NCBI GenBank assembly: GCA_964516135.1
Contig: CAZEWN010000015.1
Span: forward strand, 1-64,000
Length of the DNA: 64,000 nt
Reading direction: 5' to 3'
Source of the DNA: 34-65-8 sp964516135
Lineage (GTDB): Bacteria > Pseudomonadota > Alphaproteobacteria > Sphingomonadales > Sphingomonadaceae
Shown: positions 52,490 to 62,155 of the stretch, piece after piece
How positions within the stretch are numbered: position 1 is the stretch's first letter
Layout: every line of letters begins with the position of its first letter
Notes under the pieces: model-generated
The model's database searches: none
Seen by the model: only the letters and a program-made list of their open reading frames with translations
Told to the model about the DNA's origin: nothing
Translations under genes and position numbers: made by a program

Positions 52490-53443
52490 TCAATTGCAGG
52501 TCACCTTGCGGCGGCTGGCCTGGTATTGCGAGGACAGCCGCCCGGTCGCGATGGCGGGATAGGTCTCGCTGAATTCAGCCAACGCGATACAGGCGCGATT
52601 GGTGTCGTTCGAGGCGATCATCGCTTCGGCCAGATAAAGCAAGCTGTCGGCAGCGCGGGCGCCGCTCTTGTCCGCCTGGTAATTTCGCAAGAACCATGAG
52701 GCCGCTTCTCGCGGCTTGCCATCATCGAGATAGGCCCGGCCGAGCAGGTTGCGACCGAAGGTCGCGCGCGAATGGCGCGGATACTTCTCTACGAACATGG
52801 TGAGCTGCTGCTGCGCCTCGGGATAAAAACCGGCTTCCCACAAGCGGAAGCCATAGGAATATTCGTCATCCGCCGCATCGCTTGTCTGCGGTTTGGCAAT
52901 GGCCTGGACCGCGGCGAGCCGCTGAGCGGTTGGCCCGGTCGCGGCAGCAGCGGCTGGCGCGGCGGGCTGTGCGGCGGGGCGCGTCGCGGGGGCAGCGCCC
53001 ATCGCCTGGAGATTGCCAGTCGAGGCCGTGCCAGGCACCGGCGCCGGCGTGGGCGCGGGTGTGCTGGCGGCAGTGGTCGTCACCTCCAGCGCGCCGAGCC
53101 GCGTGGTCAACTGGACGATCGCATTGCTGTTCTGCTCAGTCTGCGCGGTCAAGGTGGCAATCTGTGCCTCGAGCGCATCGAGCCGGGCCAGAATATCGGT
53201 AACCGCTGTGGTACTCGGCGTCGTCGGGGTGGTGCGCGGCTGGGTGCCACTGGCGATCTGCGGTTCGAAGAAACGTCCGTCTCCACCGGGGAAAACCTGT
53301 CGCTGCACCGCGCGCATTTCGCTTTCGAGCTTGCGGAGGCGCGCCTCGGCTGAATTGTCCTGCGCCAGCGCGGGCGCGGCTGTCAGTCCGGTGGCGATCA
53401 TGGCAAGCGCGCCGATCGCGGCGCGGCTGGTGCGGGAAATCAT
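52490..53443 (-). CDS. cpoB: Cell-division coordinator CpoB (YbgF)
   Basis: A 317-residue periplasmic protein. The signal peptide ends near ALA-QD. A coiled-coil region (about 30-65 and 85-125) precedes a low-complexity Pro/Ala/Thr linker and C-terminal TPR repeats (about 200-310: YGFRLWEAGFYPEAQQQLTMF, RNLLGRAYLDDGKPREAASWF). This is the CpoB/YbgF layout linked to the Tol-Pal system. I start at 53443, where the signal peptide begins. Confidence 0.92.
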   Translation of the reverse strand: MISRTSRAAIGALAMIATGLTAAPALAQDNSAEARLRKLESEMRAVQRQVFPGGDGRFFEPQIASGTQPRTTPTTPSTTAVTDILARLDALEAQIATLTAQTEQNSNAIVQLTTRLGALEVTTTAASTPAPTPAPVPGTASTGNLQAMGAAPATRPAAQPAAPAAAAATGPTAQRLAAVQAIAKPQTSDAADDEYSYGFRLWEAGFYPEAQQQLTMFVEKYPRHSRATFGRNLLGRAYLDDGKPREAASWFLRNYQADKSGARAADSLLYLAEAMIASNDTNRACIALAEFSETYPAIATGRLSSQYQASRRKVTCN

Positions 53444-53586
53444 TGTCCTCGTCGCTCCTGTATCATCACTTCCCGTCAGCCTCGCGAGCACGGGAAAACG
53501 GGGGCTGCACAGATGCGGCAATCTCTGCCCAAGCGAAACCGCGCTGTCGAGCGTGCCTGATGGCAAAGCCGGGGAAAGCGCGGCCG

Positions 53587-54441
53587 TCAGGTGCCTGTCG
53601 CGGGCTCCCGCGCCGGCGCGGGAGCCGCGCCACTTTCGGCGACGGCATCGTTACGGGCGAGCAACGCGCTGGCAGTGACGGGTACATCGCGGACTATCCG
53701 CTGTTCCTCGGCCAGCTTCGGCACCTCGCGCCCGCCTACGGTGATGCTCAGCGCGTCGGGGCGTCCGGTCCATACCTGCAGCCCCTCCGCATCGGTGGGC
53801 ACGGCGTATCGCTCGCCAACCGCCATCTGCTTTTGCATCAACTGCGCGCCCGAGGCGTCGTAGAACTTGACCCACACCCCGTCCTCGATCGCGGTAAACA
53901 CGACTTCGCCGCCAGCGGGCGACGCAGCCGTCGCCACAGCGGCGCGCGTGGCGTCGGCGGGCCGTTCCGCCTGTGGAGCCTGATCCACCGGATCGCTCAG
54001 TGGTGCGGGACCAAGCCCCGGGGCGAAGTAGCTGCGATAGAAGGAGAAACCACCGACCAGCAGGAGCACCGCGGCAAGCGCAGTCAACCAGGCGAGCCCT
54101 CGCGAGGGGACGCGCGCCGGATCGCCGGGTTCGTACTTCTGGCCCTCGCCCCGGTCATCACCGCTGGCACGGGCCAGCTCGCCGCGCACCTGATCGGTAA
54201 TCTCGGCGGCATCGAGCCCGACCACCTTGGCGTAGCTGCGCGAAAAGCCGATCGCATAAGCACGCGAGGGGAGCCGCGAATATTCGCCACTCTCAAGCGT
54301 TTGGATATGCCGCTGGGGAATGCGCGTTTCCGCCGCGATCTGCTCGACCGATAACTTCCCTGCCTCGCGCGCGCGGCGAAGTCGCATGCCGACACTGTCC
54401 AGCGGCAGTTGTTCTTCCAGAACGTCTGACTTTTCTTCCAT
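53587..54441 (-). CDS. RodZ-like helix-turn-helix membrane protein (DUF4115)
   Basis: A 284-residue protein. The N-terminal cytoplasmic Xre-type HTH (about 16-80: VGMRLRRAREAGKLSVEQIA, then IPQRHIQTLESGEYSRLPSRAY) is followed by one membrane helix (about 117-137) and a periplasmic C-terminal DUF4115 domain (about 175-255). This is the architecture of RodZ and related shape proteins. It lies 143 bp upstream of cpoB on the same strand; that gap shows no clear signal. Confidence 0.88.
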   Translation of the reverse strand: MEEKSDVLEEQLPLDSVGMRLRRAREAGKLSVEQIAAETRIPQRHIQTLESGEYSRLPSRAYAIGFSRSYAKVVGLDAAEITDQVRGELARASGDDRGEGQKYEPGDPARVPSRGLAWLTALAAVLLLVGGFSFYRSYFAPGLGPAPLSDPVDQAPQAERPADATRAAVATAASPAGGEVVFTAIEDGVWVKFYDASGAQLMQKQMAVGERYAVPTDAEGLQVWTGRPDALSITVGGREVPKLAEEQRIVRDVPVTASALLARNDAVAESGAAPAPAREPATGT

Positions 54442-54580
54442 CCCGACCCCGGTTTTCCGACGCGCACATTAGTTTTGCATAACAGAATGCCGGATGAACG
54501 AGGGTGTCAAGCGCGGTGAACCACGCATGCGCGGCGATTCGACGGAACGCATCGTCCGAGCGGCGAAGGCACGCCAAAAC

Positions 54581-54598
54581 AGGGGCCTCCCCGCCCCT
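54581..54598 (-). terminator. Intrinsic terminator of the Old Yellow Enzyme gene
   Basis: On the minus strand AGGGGC-GGGGAG-GCCCCT forms a 6-bp GC-rich stem directly after the stop codon (54598-54600), followed by GTTTTGG. It also separates this gene from the rodZ-like operon. Confidence 0.55.
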
Positions 54599-55710
54599 CA
54601 GCCGTCAGCAAGCGCACCCGCTTCCGCAAGGGTCGGGTAGTCGATATATCCCTCTGGACCAGGCAGATACCAGCTGTGCGGCACATTGCGGTTCGGCGCG
54701 AGCGGGGCACCTTGCGCGATCCGTTCGACCAGGTCCGGGTTCGAGATGAAGGGCCGTCCGAAGCTGACCGCGTCACATCGCGCAAAACCTATCTCGTCGG
54801 CTGCCTTTATGGCATCGTAGTCGCTGTTGAGCACCAGCGGCCCGGTGTAGATATCGCGGATCATAGGACTCTGCCTGGGCACATCGGTACTGCCGAACGT
54901 CCCCTCCGGCCCCGGCTCGCGCAATTCCAAGAAAGCGATTCCCAGATCTTCGCACACCCGCGCCGCGGCGGCGAAGGTGGTTGCCGGATCGCTGTCGTCG
55001 CACCCTTGCGTTTCCCCATTGGGTGACAGGCGCAGGCTGACCCGATCGGCGCCCCACACCGCGATTAACACCTCCAGCACTTCGCGCAGGAAACGAACGC
55101 GGTGCTCAGCCGGGCCGCCGTATTCGTCGGTCCGAAGGTTGGTGCCGTCCCGCAGGAACTGGTCGACGAGATAGCCATTTGCGCCATGAAGCTGGACCGC
55201 ATCGAACCCTGCCCGCTTCGCGTTTTCGGCCGCGACGCGGTAATCGTCCACCACGCGGGCGATCTCCTCCACCGACAGCTCCCGAGCTTCGACGTAGGGC
55301 TTGCGCCCGGTCGGCGTGTGCGCGTGGTCGGGCGCCTTGGTGGCGCTCGCCGAAACCGGCGGCTCTCCGCCAAGGAAGTCCGGGTGGACCAGGCGGCCCA
55401 TATGCCATAGCTGGAGCACGATGAGCCCGCTTTCCGTGTGGACGGCATCGGTGGTCAGCTTCCACCCTTCGACCTGTTCGTCGCTCCAGATGCCGGGCGC
55501 GGCGGGCCAGCCCAGGCCTTCGACACTGATCCCCGTCGCCTCGGTGATGATCAGCCCGGCGGACGCGCGCTGGCGATAATATGTCGCCATCATTTCGTTG
55601 GGGATCGAACCCGGCTGCGTCGAACGCCCACGCGTGAGCGGGGCCATAACAATGCGATTGCGCGCCTCGAGCGCGCCCAGCCGCAGGGGCTGAAACAATA
55701 TCTCGTGCAA
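54598..55710 (-). CDS. NADH:flavin oxidoreductase of the Old Yellow Enzyme family
   Basis: A ~370-residue FMN enzyme that reduces activated C=C bonds or nitro compounds. RIVMAPLTRGRS, the EATGIS FMN region, LWHMGRLVHPDF and the active-site HGANGYLVDQFLRDGTNLRTDEYGG (His/Asn pair) are intact. I place the start at a TTG (55708-55710), because AAGGA lies 9 nt upstream and the protein then opens with the usual LFQPLRLG region. Another TTG at 55743 has no such site. It is divergent from the EamA exporter gene. Confidence 0.9.
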   Translation of the reverse strand: MHEILFQPLRLGALEARNRIVMAPLTRGRSTQPGSIPNEMMATYYRQRASAGLIITEATGISVEGLGWPAAPGIWSDEQVEGWKLTTDAVHTESGLIVLQLWHMGRLVHPDFLGGEPPVSASATKAPDHAHTPTGRKPYVEARELSVEEIARVVDDYRVAAENAKRAGFDAVQLHGANGYLVDQFLRDGTNLRTDEYGGPAEHRVRFLREVLEVLIAVWGADRVSLRLSPNGETQGCDDSDPATTFAAAARVCEDLGIAFLELREPGPEGTFGSTDVPRQSPMIRDIYTGPLVLNSDYDAIKAADEIGFARCDAVSFGRPFISNPDLVERIAQGAPLAPNRNVPHSWYLPGPEGYIDYPTLAEAGALADG

Positions 55711-55770
55711 GTACCGATCCTTCGCGCAAAAGCGACTGTGCAAACCCGGTTGTGGAGCTAAGGCGCGCGG

Positions 55771-56697
55771 GTGAGCATTGCAACCGTTCCCCTCGCGCCG
55801 CGCGTCTGGCCTCGGTGGCTGCTGCTCGGCGCATTGATGACGGGCAACATCGCGCTGGCGCTTGGACCGTGGGCCGTGCGGCTCGCGGACAGCGGGCCGG
55901 TGGCGGCAGGTTTCTGGAGGCTTGCGCTGGCGCTGCCATTCCTAGCGCTGCTCGCGCGCGCAAGTGGCGAACGGCTGGGTGAAATACGCGGCTCCGCGAT
56001 GTGGCCGGTACTGCTGGCGGGCGTGATTTTCGCGCTCGACCTGGCGAGCTGGCATGTCGGTATCGAACTGACCCGGCTGGGTAATGCGACGCTGTTCGGC
56101 AACGCTGGCAGCCTTGTGCTGATGGTATGGGCCTTCTTCGTGTTGAGGCGCCTGCCACGCGGGGGCGAATGGAGCGCGATCGTGCTCGCGCTGGCTGGCT
56201 CGGCGATCCTGCTGGGCCGTTCGCTCGAAATCTCGACCAGCACGCTGATCGGCGACCTGTTCTGCCTGCTCGCAGGCCTTTTGTACGCCGGCTATCTGCT
56301 GCTGCTGCAAGGCAAGCGCGAAAAGCTGGGCAGTTGGACTCTCCTGTTTTGGGCCAGTGCGGCGGGGGCGCCGGTGTGCCTCGTCATCGCGCTAGTGCTG
56401 GGCGAGCCGGTCTGGCCGAGTAACTGGTGGCCGCTGATCGCGCTGTTTGTCGGCAGCCAACTCGTGGGCCAGGGATTGCTGGTGTTCTCACTGAAGCATT
56501 TCAGCCCGTTGGTGATCGGCCTTGCTCTCCTGACCCAGCCCGCTGTCGCCGCGCTGAGCGGCTGGTGGGCCTTCGGCGAGGGCGTTGACGTGGCGGACGT
56601 GGTGGGCATGTTGATGCTTGGCCTCGCGCTGGCAATGGCACGCGGCGGGCGGGCCGAGCGATCAGATCCGCCGACGCTAGTTGTCAAACGCGACTAG
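55771..56697 (+). CDS. EamA/DMT-family exporter
   Basis: A 308-residue membrane protein with ten hydrophobic segments in two EamA repeats (about 20-150 and 160-295). It shows the family's ALGPWAVRLADSGPVAAGFWRLALALPFL and QLVGQGLLVFSLKHFSPLVIGLALLTQPAVAAL. It exports small metabolites or amino acids; substrate unknown. Translation starts at a GTG. Its 3' end overlaps the convergent DUF2254 gene by 21 nt. Confidence 0.88.
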   Translation: MSIATVPLAPRVWPRWLLLGALMTGNIALALGPWAVRLADSGPVAAGFWRLALALPFLALLARASGERLGEIRGSAMWPVLLAGVIFALDLASWHVGIELTRLGNATLFGNAGSLVLMVWAFFVLRRLPRGGEWSAIVLALAGSAILLGRSLEISTSTLIGDLFCLLAGLLYAGYLLLLQGKREKLGSWTLLFWASAAGAPVCLVIALVLGEPVWPSNWWPLIALFVGSQLVGQGLLVFSLKHFSPLVIGLALLTQPAVAALSGWWAFGEGVDVADVVGMLMLGLALAMARGGRAERSDPPTLVVKRD

Positions 56698-57990
56698 CGC
56701 GTCGCTGTAGGCAGCCTCCACCCGTTCGAGGTCAGGACCAGCCAGCGCGAGCCGGGCCTGGGCGATAAGTTCGCTAGCCTGGTGCCGCAGCCCTTCACGC
56801 CGTTCGGATGCGGCTACCACCCGGCGCGCGTCGGCGATCGCCTGGAACATGATCTCGGCGGCGATAGGCGCTGTGGCGACAGCGCTGCGCAGTGATCCGA
56901 ACCCCCGCTTGAGGAAGTGCGAGAAATCATCGGGGCAGGGAATTACCGGGCAATCATCCCCCTCTTGGCCACATACGTCCTTCCGCAAATCGCGTTGCCC
57001 CAGATCGGCCGTCGCCGCACCGAGCCAATGGATCGCGGTAATGGCTGTGAACGGATCGTTGATGCCCGGAGAAAGCGCGCGCAGACCGATTTCGACCAAT
57101 TCGTCGATTAGAAAATGCGGATCCTGCTCGGGCGTTCGCGTGGCGCCCAGCGAAAAGCAATCGATGATCGCCTCGCGCTCGGCAGGCCGCCCTCCGGTCA
57201 CATCAAGCAGCGTCAGGCCGGGATGAACGAAGTCTCCGGTACGTACGCGCAGCGAGAGGGTGGCGTGGCTGGCGCGGGCAATGTCGGCGAGCGCCGCGAA
57301 GTCTATCAGCCGGATGTATCCGGTGGCTTGGGCCACGACGGGCGCCCCAGGCACGGGCGGGCGCGCTTCGCGCAAATCGTCCACCTGCGGGTAAGTCTGT
57401 TCGATCGTCTTGAGCAAGCGCCGCGCGATCCGCTCAATCACCACGTTGATCTGGATGCTCGACGGTACATGGTTGAGGAAAAAGACCAGCACCCCGACGC
57501 AGACTGCCATCAAAAGGTAGGCGACCAGCAACGACAGTTGCGGCGTGAATCCGGGTAGCGATGCGGCTACGTCCAGCCCGGATGGGGCGACCTCGTCTTC
57601 CGCGCGGACACTGCGCAGGACGACGATGGCATAGACGAAGCTTCCGATGAATGTCGCCAGGCTGAGCTGGTTGCCGCGGTCTTCCAGAAAATTGGTCAAC
57701 AGCCGGGGCCCGTAGGTGCCGCTGGCATAGGCAACTGCGGCGATCGTGATCGAAAACACGGTTGATGCCACGCCGATCATGGATCCGGCCATCACCGTGA
57801 GCATGTCAGACGCGACCTGCGGGCGGGCGGGGATGATCCACTCGTTATCGAGTATCCAATCGCCGAACCCGTGCCGGTCGAGCCAGACCAGCACGAATGC
57901 CAACAGCGCGGCGCTTACGGAAAACAGTGCGGGGTAGAACCAGTAGTTCGCGTTGAGCCGCGCCAGGAACCAGCGGATGTCGGCACTCAT
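56677..57990 (-). CDS. DUF2254 membrane protein
   Basis: A 437-residue protein with four hydrophobic segments in the first ~150 residues (including SMIGVASTVFSITIAAVAYASGTYGPRLL, a DUF2254 hallmark). A long soluble C-terminal part follows, with GPRLLTNFLEDRGNQLSLATFIGSFVYAIVVL before it and ALSPGINDPFTAITAIHWLG within it. The function is unknown. It lies 22 bp after nadA on the same strand. Confidence 0.88.
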   Translation of the reverse strand: MSADIRWFLARLNANYWFYPALFSVSAALLAFVLVWLDRHGFGDWILDNEWIIPARPQVASDMLTVMAGSMIGVASTVFSITIAAVAYASGTYGPRLLTNFLEDRGNQLSLATFIGSFVYAIVVLRSVRAEDEVAPSGLDVAASLPGFTPQLSLLVAYLLMAVCVGVLVFFLNHVPSSIQINVVIERIARRLLKTIEQTYPQVDDLREARPPVPGAPVVAQATGYIRLIDFAALADIARASHATLSLRVRTGDFVHPGLTLLDVTGGRPAEREAIIDCFSLGATRTPEQDPHFLIDELVEIGLRALSPGINDPFTAITAIHWLGAATADLGQRDLRKDVCGQEGDDCPVIPCPDDFSHFLKRGFGSLRSAVATAPIAAEIMFQAIADARRVVAASERREGLRHQASELIAQARLALAGPDLERVEAAYSDALVAFDN

Positions 57991-58012
57991 CAGGCGCGCC
58001 CCCGGTCGAACA

Positions 58013-59005
58013 TCAATCGCCTGTCGGCCCCAGGTCTCCCTTGCCCACGGTCCCGCTCGCCATCTCCAGCATCCGGTCGAGGCTCTTCTTGGCCGCCAGT
58101 CGCAAACCCTCCTCGATCTCGATGCGCGGCTCGAGATCGCGCAGCGCGATGTAGAGTTTCTCCATGGTGTTCAACGCCATGTAGGGGCAGATGTTGCAGT
58201 TGCAGTTTCCGTCCGCACCGGGCGCGCCGATGAAGGTCTTGTCCGGAATGGCCAGCTCCATCTGGTGCATGATGTGCGGTTCGGTGGCGACGATCAGCGT
58301 GTCACCCTGGAATGTCCGGGCGAACTGCAGGATGCCGCTGGTAGAACCGACATAATCGGCATGGTCGATGATCGCGGGCGGGCATTCGGGGTGCGCCGCG
58401 ATCGGCGCGCCCGGATGCCGCTCCTTCAGCTTGAGCAGCTCGGTTTCACTAAATGCCTCGTGCACGATGCACACGCCCGGCCACAACAGCATCTCGCGGT
58501 CGAACTTGCGCGACAGGTATCCCCCCAGGTGTCGGTCGGGGCCGAAAATGATCTTCTGGTCCCTGGGAATTTGGCTGAGGATCGTTTCGGCGCTGGAACT
58601 GGTGACGATCACGTCGGACAGTGCCTTCACTTCGGTCGAACAGTTGATGTACGTCAGCGCGATGTGATCGGGGTGCGCCTCGCGGAAGGCCTTGAACTTC
58701 GCGGGCGGGCAGGAATCTTCCAGGCTGCAGCCGGCGTCCATGTCGGGCAGGACGACGATTTTTTCGGGACTGAGGATTTTCGCGGTGTCGGCCATGAACT
58801 TGACGCCGCAAAACGCGATGACGTCGGCGTCGGTGTCCGCCGCCTTGCGGCTCAGTTCCAAACTGTCGCCGACGAAATCGGCTATATCCTGTATTTCGGG
58901 GCGCTGATAATAGTGTGCCAGGATCACCGCGTTGCGTTCTTTCCGCAAGCGGTCGATCTCGGCGAGCAGATCCTGCCCAGTGGGAAGTTTGGTCTCTACG
59001 CTCAT
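58013..59005 (-). CDS. nadA: Quinolinate synthase A
   Basis: A 330-residue iron-sulfur enzyme that makes quinolinate from iminoaspartate and dihydroxyacetone phosphate for NAD synthesis. AVILAHYYQRPEIQDIADFVGDSL, FCGVKFMADTAKIL and DMDAGCSLEDSC are typical. The cluster cysteines fit NCST, GVCIVHEAF and CNICPYM. The ATG at 59005 has GGGACGG upstream; an in-frame ATG at 59017 is possible. nadB and nadC are not nearby. Confidence 0.95.
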   Translation of the reverse strand: MSVETKLPTGQDLLAEIDRLRKERNAVILAHYYQRPEIQDIADFVGDSLELSRKAADTDADVIAFCGVKFMADTAKILSPEKIVVLPDMDAGCSLEDSCPPAKFKAFREAHPDHIALTYINCSTEVKALSDVIVTSSSAETILSQIPRDQKIIFGPDRHLGGYLSRKFDREMLLWPGVCIVHEAFSETELLKLKERHPGAPIAAHPECPPAIIDHADYVGSTSGILQFARTFQGDTLIVATEPHIMHQMELAIPDKTFIGAPGADGNCNCNICPYMALNTMEKLYIALRDLEPRIEIEEGLRLAAKKSLDRMLEMASGTVGKGDLGPTGD

Positions 59006-59069
59006 GTTCCGTCCCATCTGGCGCCGCCGACCGGGCGCTTATAGTCGCTATGTCGCGCGAGGCGAGGGG

Positions 59070-59768
59070 TTACTGGCCCGCGGGCGAGGCTGCGTTTTCT
59101 CCGTCAAACCGGACCTCGACCCGCACGTCGCCAAACCCGGCGCTTTCGAGAGGAATGGCCAGATTTTGGCGCACCGCCTGGCGGGCGGCATTGCGGGCCA
59201 GCGCGATGATTTCGGGATTGCGCGCGAATTCGATCGCCTTGCGTTCCGCCTGCACCGTGTTGTTGCGGCTGAGGTCGCGAGAGGCGTCGCGGGTTACGAA
59301 GGTGCCTTCGGTAAAATAGCGCGCCGAACCTTCATCCAGGTTCGGGCGGGAGACCCGCAGCGGCGGCAAGGTCACCGTCAGCGTATCGGCGCCGTCGTCC
59401 CACTGAAAACGGTCGCGGTCGACCTGGGCCATGTCGATACGATATTCCACCATTGCCGGGATCACGGCGGCCTGTCGCGAACGCAGCAGATCAATGTTCA
59501 GTACGCCGCGATTATCCTCACTGGTCGCGACAATCTCAAACCGCGAGCTGAACACCGTCAGCGAGTTCTGCTTCTGAAACGCCAGCATGGCGCTGCCCAC
59601 AGGGTCGCCTTCCGCCCGGTCGAAGAAAGCCTTATATCCCAGCCATGCACTTAATGCGATCAGCGCGATGACGATGAACCACGGCACGGCCTGAACGCGC
59701 GCCAACGCCTGTTCGCGCCGGACGGTGGGGGTGAGGGTATCGGGCGAATGCTTCAGGTCGTCTGCCAT
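59070..59768 (-). CDS. DUF4230 membrane-anchored protein
   Basis: A 232-residue protein with a basic N-terminus and one membrane helix (about residues 28-46), then a DUF4230 domain (about 60-225) with RFEIVATSEDNRGVLNIDLLRSRQAAVIP and a PLRVSRPNLD segment. The function of the family is unknown. Its start overlaps the end of the metallo-beta-lactamase-fold gene by 16 nt. Confidence 0.85.
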   Translation of the reverse strand: MADDLKHSPDTLTPTVRREQALARVQAVPWFIVIALIALSAWLGYKAFFDRAEGDPVGSAMLAFQKQNSLTVFSSRFEIVATSEDNRGVLNIDLLRSRQAAVIPAMVEYRIDMAQVDRDRFQWDDGADTLTVTLPPLRVSRPNLDEGSARYFTEGTFVTRDASRDLSRNNTVQAERKAIEFARNPEIIALARNAARQAVRQNLAIPLESAGFGDVRVEVRFDGENAASPAGQ

Positions 59769-60655
59769 ATGTCATCCGAACGGGCGACAAGGCCCCTGCG
59801 TTCCAGATCGATCAGATGCGCCGTGACGCTCATCTCCGCCGCGCCGACTAGCCGCTGGTCAAGGCCCTTGTACATCGCCGGGATAAAGCCCGCGACCGGC
59901 CGCGCGGCCTCGCCCAGCAGTCGCAGGATTTGATTTTCGCGCTGACGGCGGTGGCCGATCATGCCGCGCACGAGTTGGCGCGGTTTCGCGACCGCCGGAC
60001 CGTGTGCCGGATAATAAACGCGGTCGTCGCGGGCGTGGAGCTTTTCCAGGCTCGCCATATAGGCCCTCATATCGCCATCGGGGGGCACGACCACGCTGGT
60101 CGACCACGCCATGACATGATCGCCCGTGAACAGCGCGCGCGATTCCTCAAGCGCGAAGCACAGGTGGTTGGACGTATGGCCGGGCGTATGGACCGCGCGC
60201 AGGGTCCAGCCCGGTCCAGTCATTGCCTCGCCATCCTCCAACACCCGGTCGGGGGCGTAATCGCGGTCGAACGAGGCATCGGCACGGGGCCCCGAAACGT
60301 CGAGCACCAGCGGCGCGCAGCCTACCACCGCGGCGCCAGTCCTATCGGAGAGCGGCTTGGCCGCGGGCGAGTGGTCGCGGTGCGTATGCGTGCACATGAT
60401 CGCCGCGATGCGCGCCTCGCCCACGGCGGCCATTATCGCATTGACATGTTCTTCTTCCGCAGGCCCCGGATCGATCACCGCAACCGCATCGCCCGCGCCG
60501 ATGATGTAGGTCTGGGTGCCAGTGTAGGTATAGGGCGAGGGGTTGGGCGCCAGCACCCGCCGTACCAGCGGCTCGCACTGTTCCGAACGGCCGGTGGGCC
60601 AGGGTTTGGGCGGGGGTCCTGCCATGGCTTGCATATGGGGCCAGGTCTGCGCCAT
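59753..60655 (-). CDS. Metallo-beta-lactamase-fold hydrolase
   Basis: About 300 residues. The metal motif THTHRDHSPAAK (HxHxDH), the downstream HTPGHTSNH and FTGDHVM, and the late His in YPAHGPAV are intact. A C-terminal winged-helix-like region (about 245-300) is as in LACTB2-like hydrolases, some of which are RNases. The start is uncertain: 60655 (MAQTW) has a weak ribosome-binding site, and longer or shorter starts are possible. It is divergent from glpK with only 28 bp between start codons. Confidence 0.87.
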   Translation of the reverse strand: MAQTWPHMQAMAGPPPKPWPTGRSEQCEPLVRRVLAPNPSPYTYTGTQTYIIGAGDAVAVIDPGPAEEEHVNAIMAAVGEARIAAIMCTHTHRDHSPAAKPLSDRTGAAVVGCAPLVLDVSGPRADASFDRDYAPDRVLEDGEAMTGPGWTLRAVHTPGHTSNHLCFALEESRALFTGDHVMAWSTSVVVPPDGDMRAYMASLEKLHARDDRVYYPAHGPAVAKPRQLVRGMIGHRRQRENQILRLLGEAARPVAGFIPAMYKGLDQRLVGAAEMSVTAHLIDLERRGLVARSDDIWQTT

Positions 60656-60683
60656 GTCACGTCCGAGACGTGTGGGGACGGGA

Positions 60684-62153
60684 ATGGGCGAGGCGATACT
60701 GGTTATCGACGAGGGCACGACATCGACCCGCGCGATGGTCTTCGCGCGCGATGGCCGGCTGCTGTCGCTGGCGCAGGAGGAACTGACCCAGCATTATCCC
60801 CGCCCCGGCTGGGTCGAACATGATGCGGGCGAGATCTGGCAGCGCACGCTCGCCTGCACGCGGCGGGCGATGTCGGAAGCGGGCGGGGCCGACCGGATCG
60901 CGGCGATCGGGATCACCAACCAGCGCGAGACCGTGGTTGCCTGGGACTGCGCGACGGGGGAACCGCTGGCGCGCGCGCTGGTATGGCAGGACCGGCGCAC
61001 GGCAGAATTGTGCGACGAGTTGAAGTCGCGCGGGCACGAACGCGCTGTGCAGCGCCAGACGGGGCTGCTGCTCGATCCTTATTTCTCGGCCACCAAGATG
61101 CGCTGGCTGATCGATAACGAGGCCGCCGTGCGCGCTGCGGCCGAGCGGCGAACCCTGGCATTGGGCACAATCGAAAGCTGGCTCGTGTGGAACCTCACCG
61201 GCGGTGCATTCGTCTCCGACGCCAGCAACGCCAGCCGCACCCTGTTGCTTCCGCTGGAAAGCGCACAGTTCGATCCGGGACTGTGCGACCTGTTCGGCGT
61301 GCCGCTAGGCGCACTCGCCGAGGTCGTGGACACGCACGGCGCGATTGTGGAAACAGGCGCAGCCCTGTTCGGCCGGGCGATCCCCATCTGCGGCCTGGCG
61401 GGGGACCAGCAGGCGGCGACGGTGGGGCAGGCCTGTCTCTCCCCGGGCGAGACTAAGGCAACTTATGGCACCGGGGCATTCGTGCTGACCAACATGGGCA
61501 GCGACATCCCGCATTCGGCGAACCGCCTGCTCGGCACCGTGCTGATGCAACAGGATGGGGCGCGGACCTATGCGTTGGAAGGATCGGTCTTCGTCGCGGG
61601 AAGCCTGGTCAAATACCTGCGCGACACACTGGGCATGATCTCGAGTGCCGCCGAAACCGCAGCGCTTGCCCGCTCCATTCCGAATAGCGGCGGCGTGGTG
61701 ATCGTGCCGGCACTGTCGGGACTGGGCGCGCCGCATTGGAATGCCGGCGCGCGAGGGGTCATTGCGGGGTTGAGCTTCGCCAGCGGCCGGGCACAGATCG
61801 CCCGCGCGGCTCTGGAAGCAATGGCGCACCAGACCCACGATCTTTGCGCCGCATTCGCTGCCGACGGAGCGCCCTGGCAGGCGCTGCGGATCGATGGCGG
61901 GATGAGCGCCAACGACTGGATGGCGCAGGACCTGGCCGACATGCTGCAACTGCCGGTCGAAAGGCCGGACATGGTGGAAACGACCGCGCTCGGCGCGGCC
62001 ATGCTGGCAGCGGTCGGCTGCGCCATGCACCTCTCGCTTGCCGAGGCAGCCCTGGCGATGCGCGGCCCGGTGCGACAATTCGCGCCCGCGATGGAAGACG
62101 AGGTCCGCCAGCAGCGACTGGCCGCCTGGCGCCGTGCGCTGTCGGCGGTGTGA
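60684..62153 (+). CDS. glpK: Glycerol kinase
   Basis: A 489-residue FGGY-family kinase that makes glycerol 3-phosphate. The N-terminal LVIDEGTTSTRAMVF, NQRETVVAWDCATGEPL, the GLAGDQQAATVGQ phosphate loop, GTGAFVLTNMG and the C-terminal LRIDGGMSANDWMAQ and ETTALGAAMLAA are all typical of GlpK. The ATG at 60684 has GGGGACGGG upstream. No glpF or glpD gene is adjacent. Its stop is 2 bp from the convergent DUF1465 gene. Confidence 0.95.
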   Translation: MGEAILVIDEGTTSTRAMVFARDGRLLSLAQEELTQHYPRPGWVEHDAGEIWQRTLACTRRAMSEAGGADRIAAIGITNQRETVVAWDCATGEPLARALVWQDRRTAELCDELKSRGHERAVQRQTGLLLDPYFSATKMRWLIDNEAAVRAAAERRTLALGTIESWLVWNLTGGAFVSDASNASRTLLLPLESAQFDPGLCDLFGVPLGALAEVVDTHGAIVETGAALFGRAIPICGLAGDQQAATVGQACLSPGETKATYGTGAFVLTNMGSDIPHSANRLLGTVLMQQDGARTYALEGSVFVAGSLVKYLRDTLGMISSAAETAALARSIPNSGGVVIVPALSGLGAPHWNAGARGVIAGLSFASGRAQIARAALEAMAHQTHDLCAAFAADGAPWQALRIDGGMSANDWMAQDLADMLQLPVERPDMVETTALGAAMLAAVGCAMHLSLAEAALAMRGPVRQFAPAMEDEVRQQRLAAWRRALSAV

Positions 62154-62155
62154 TC

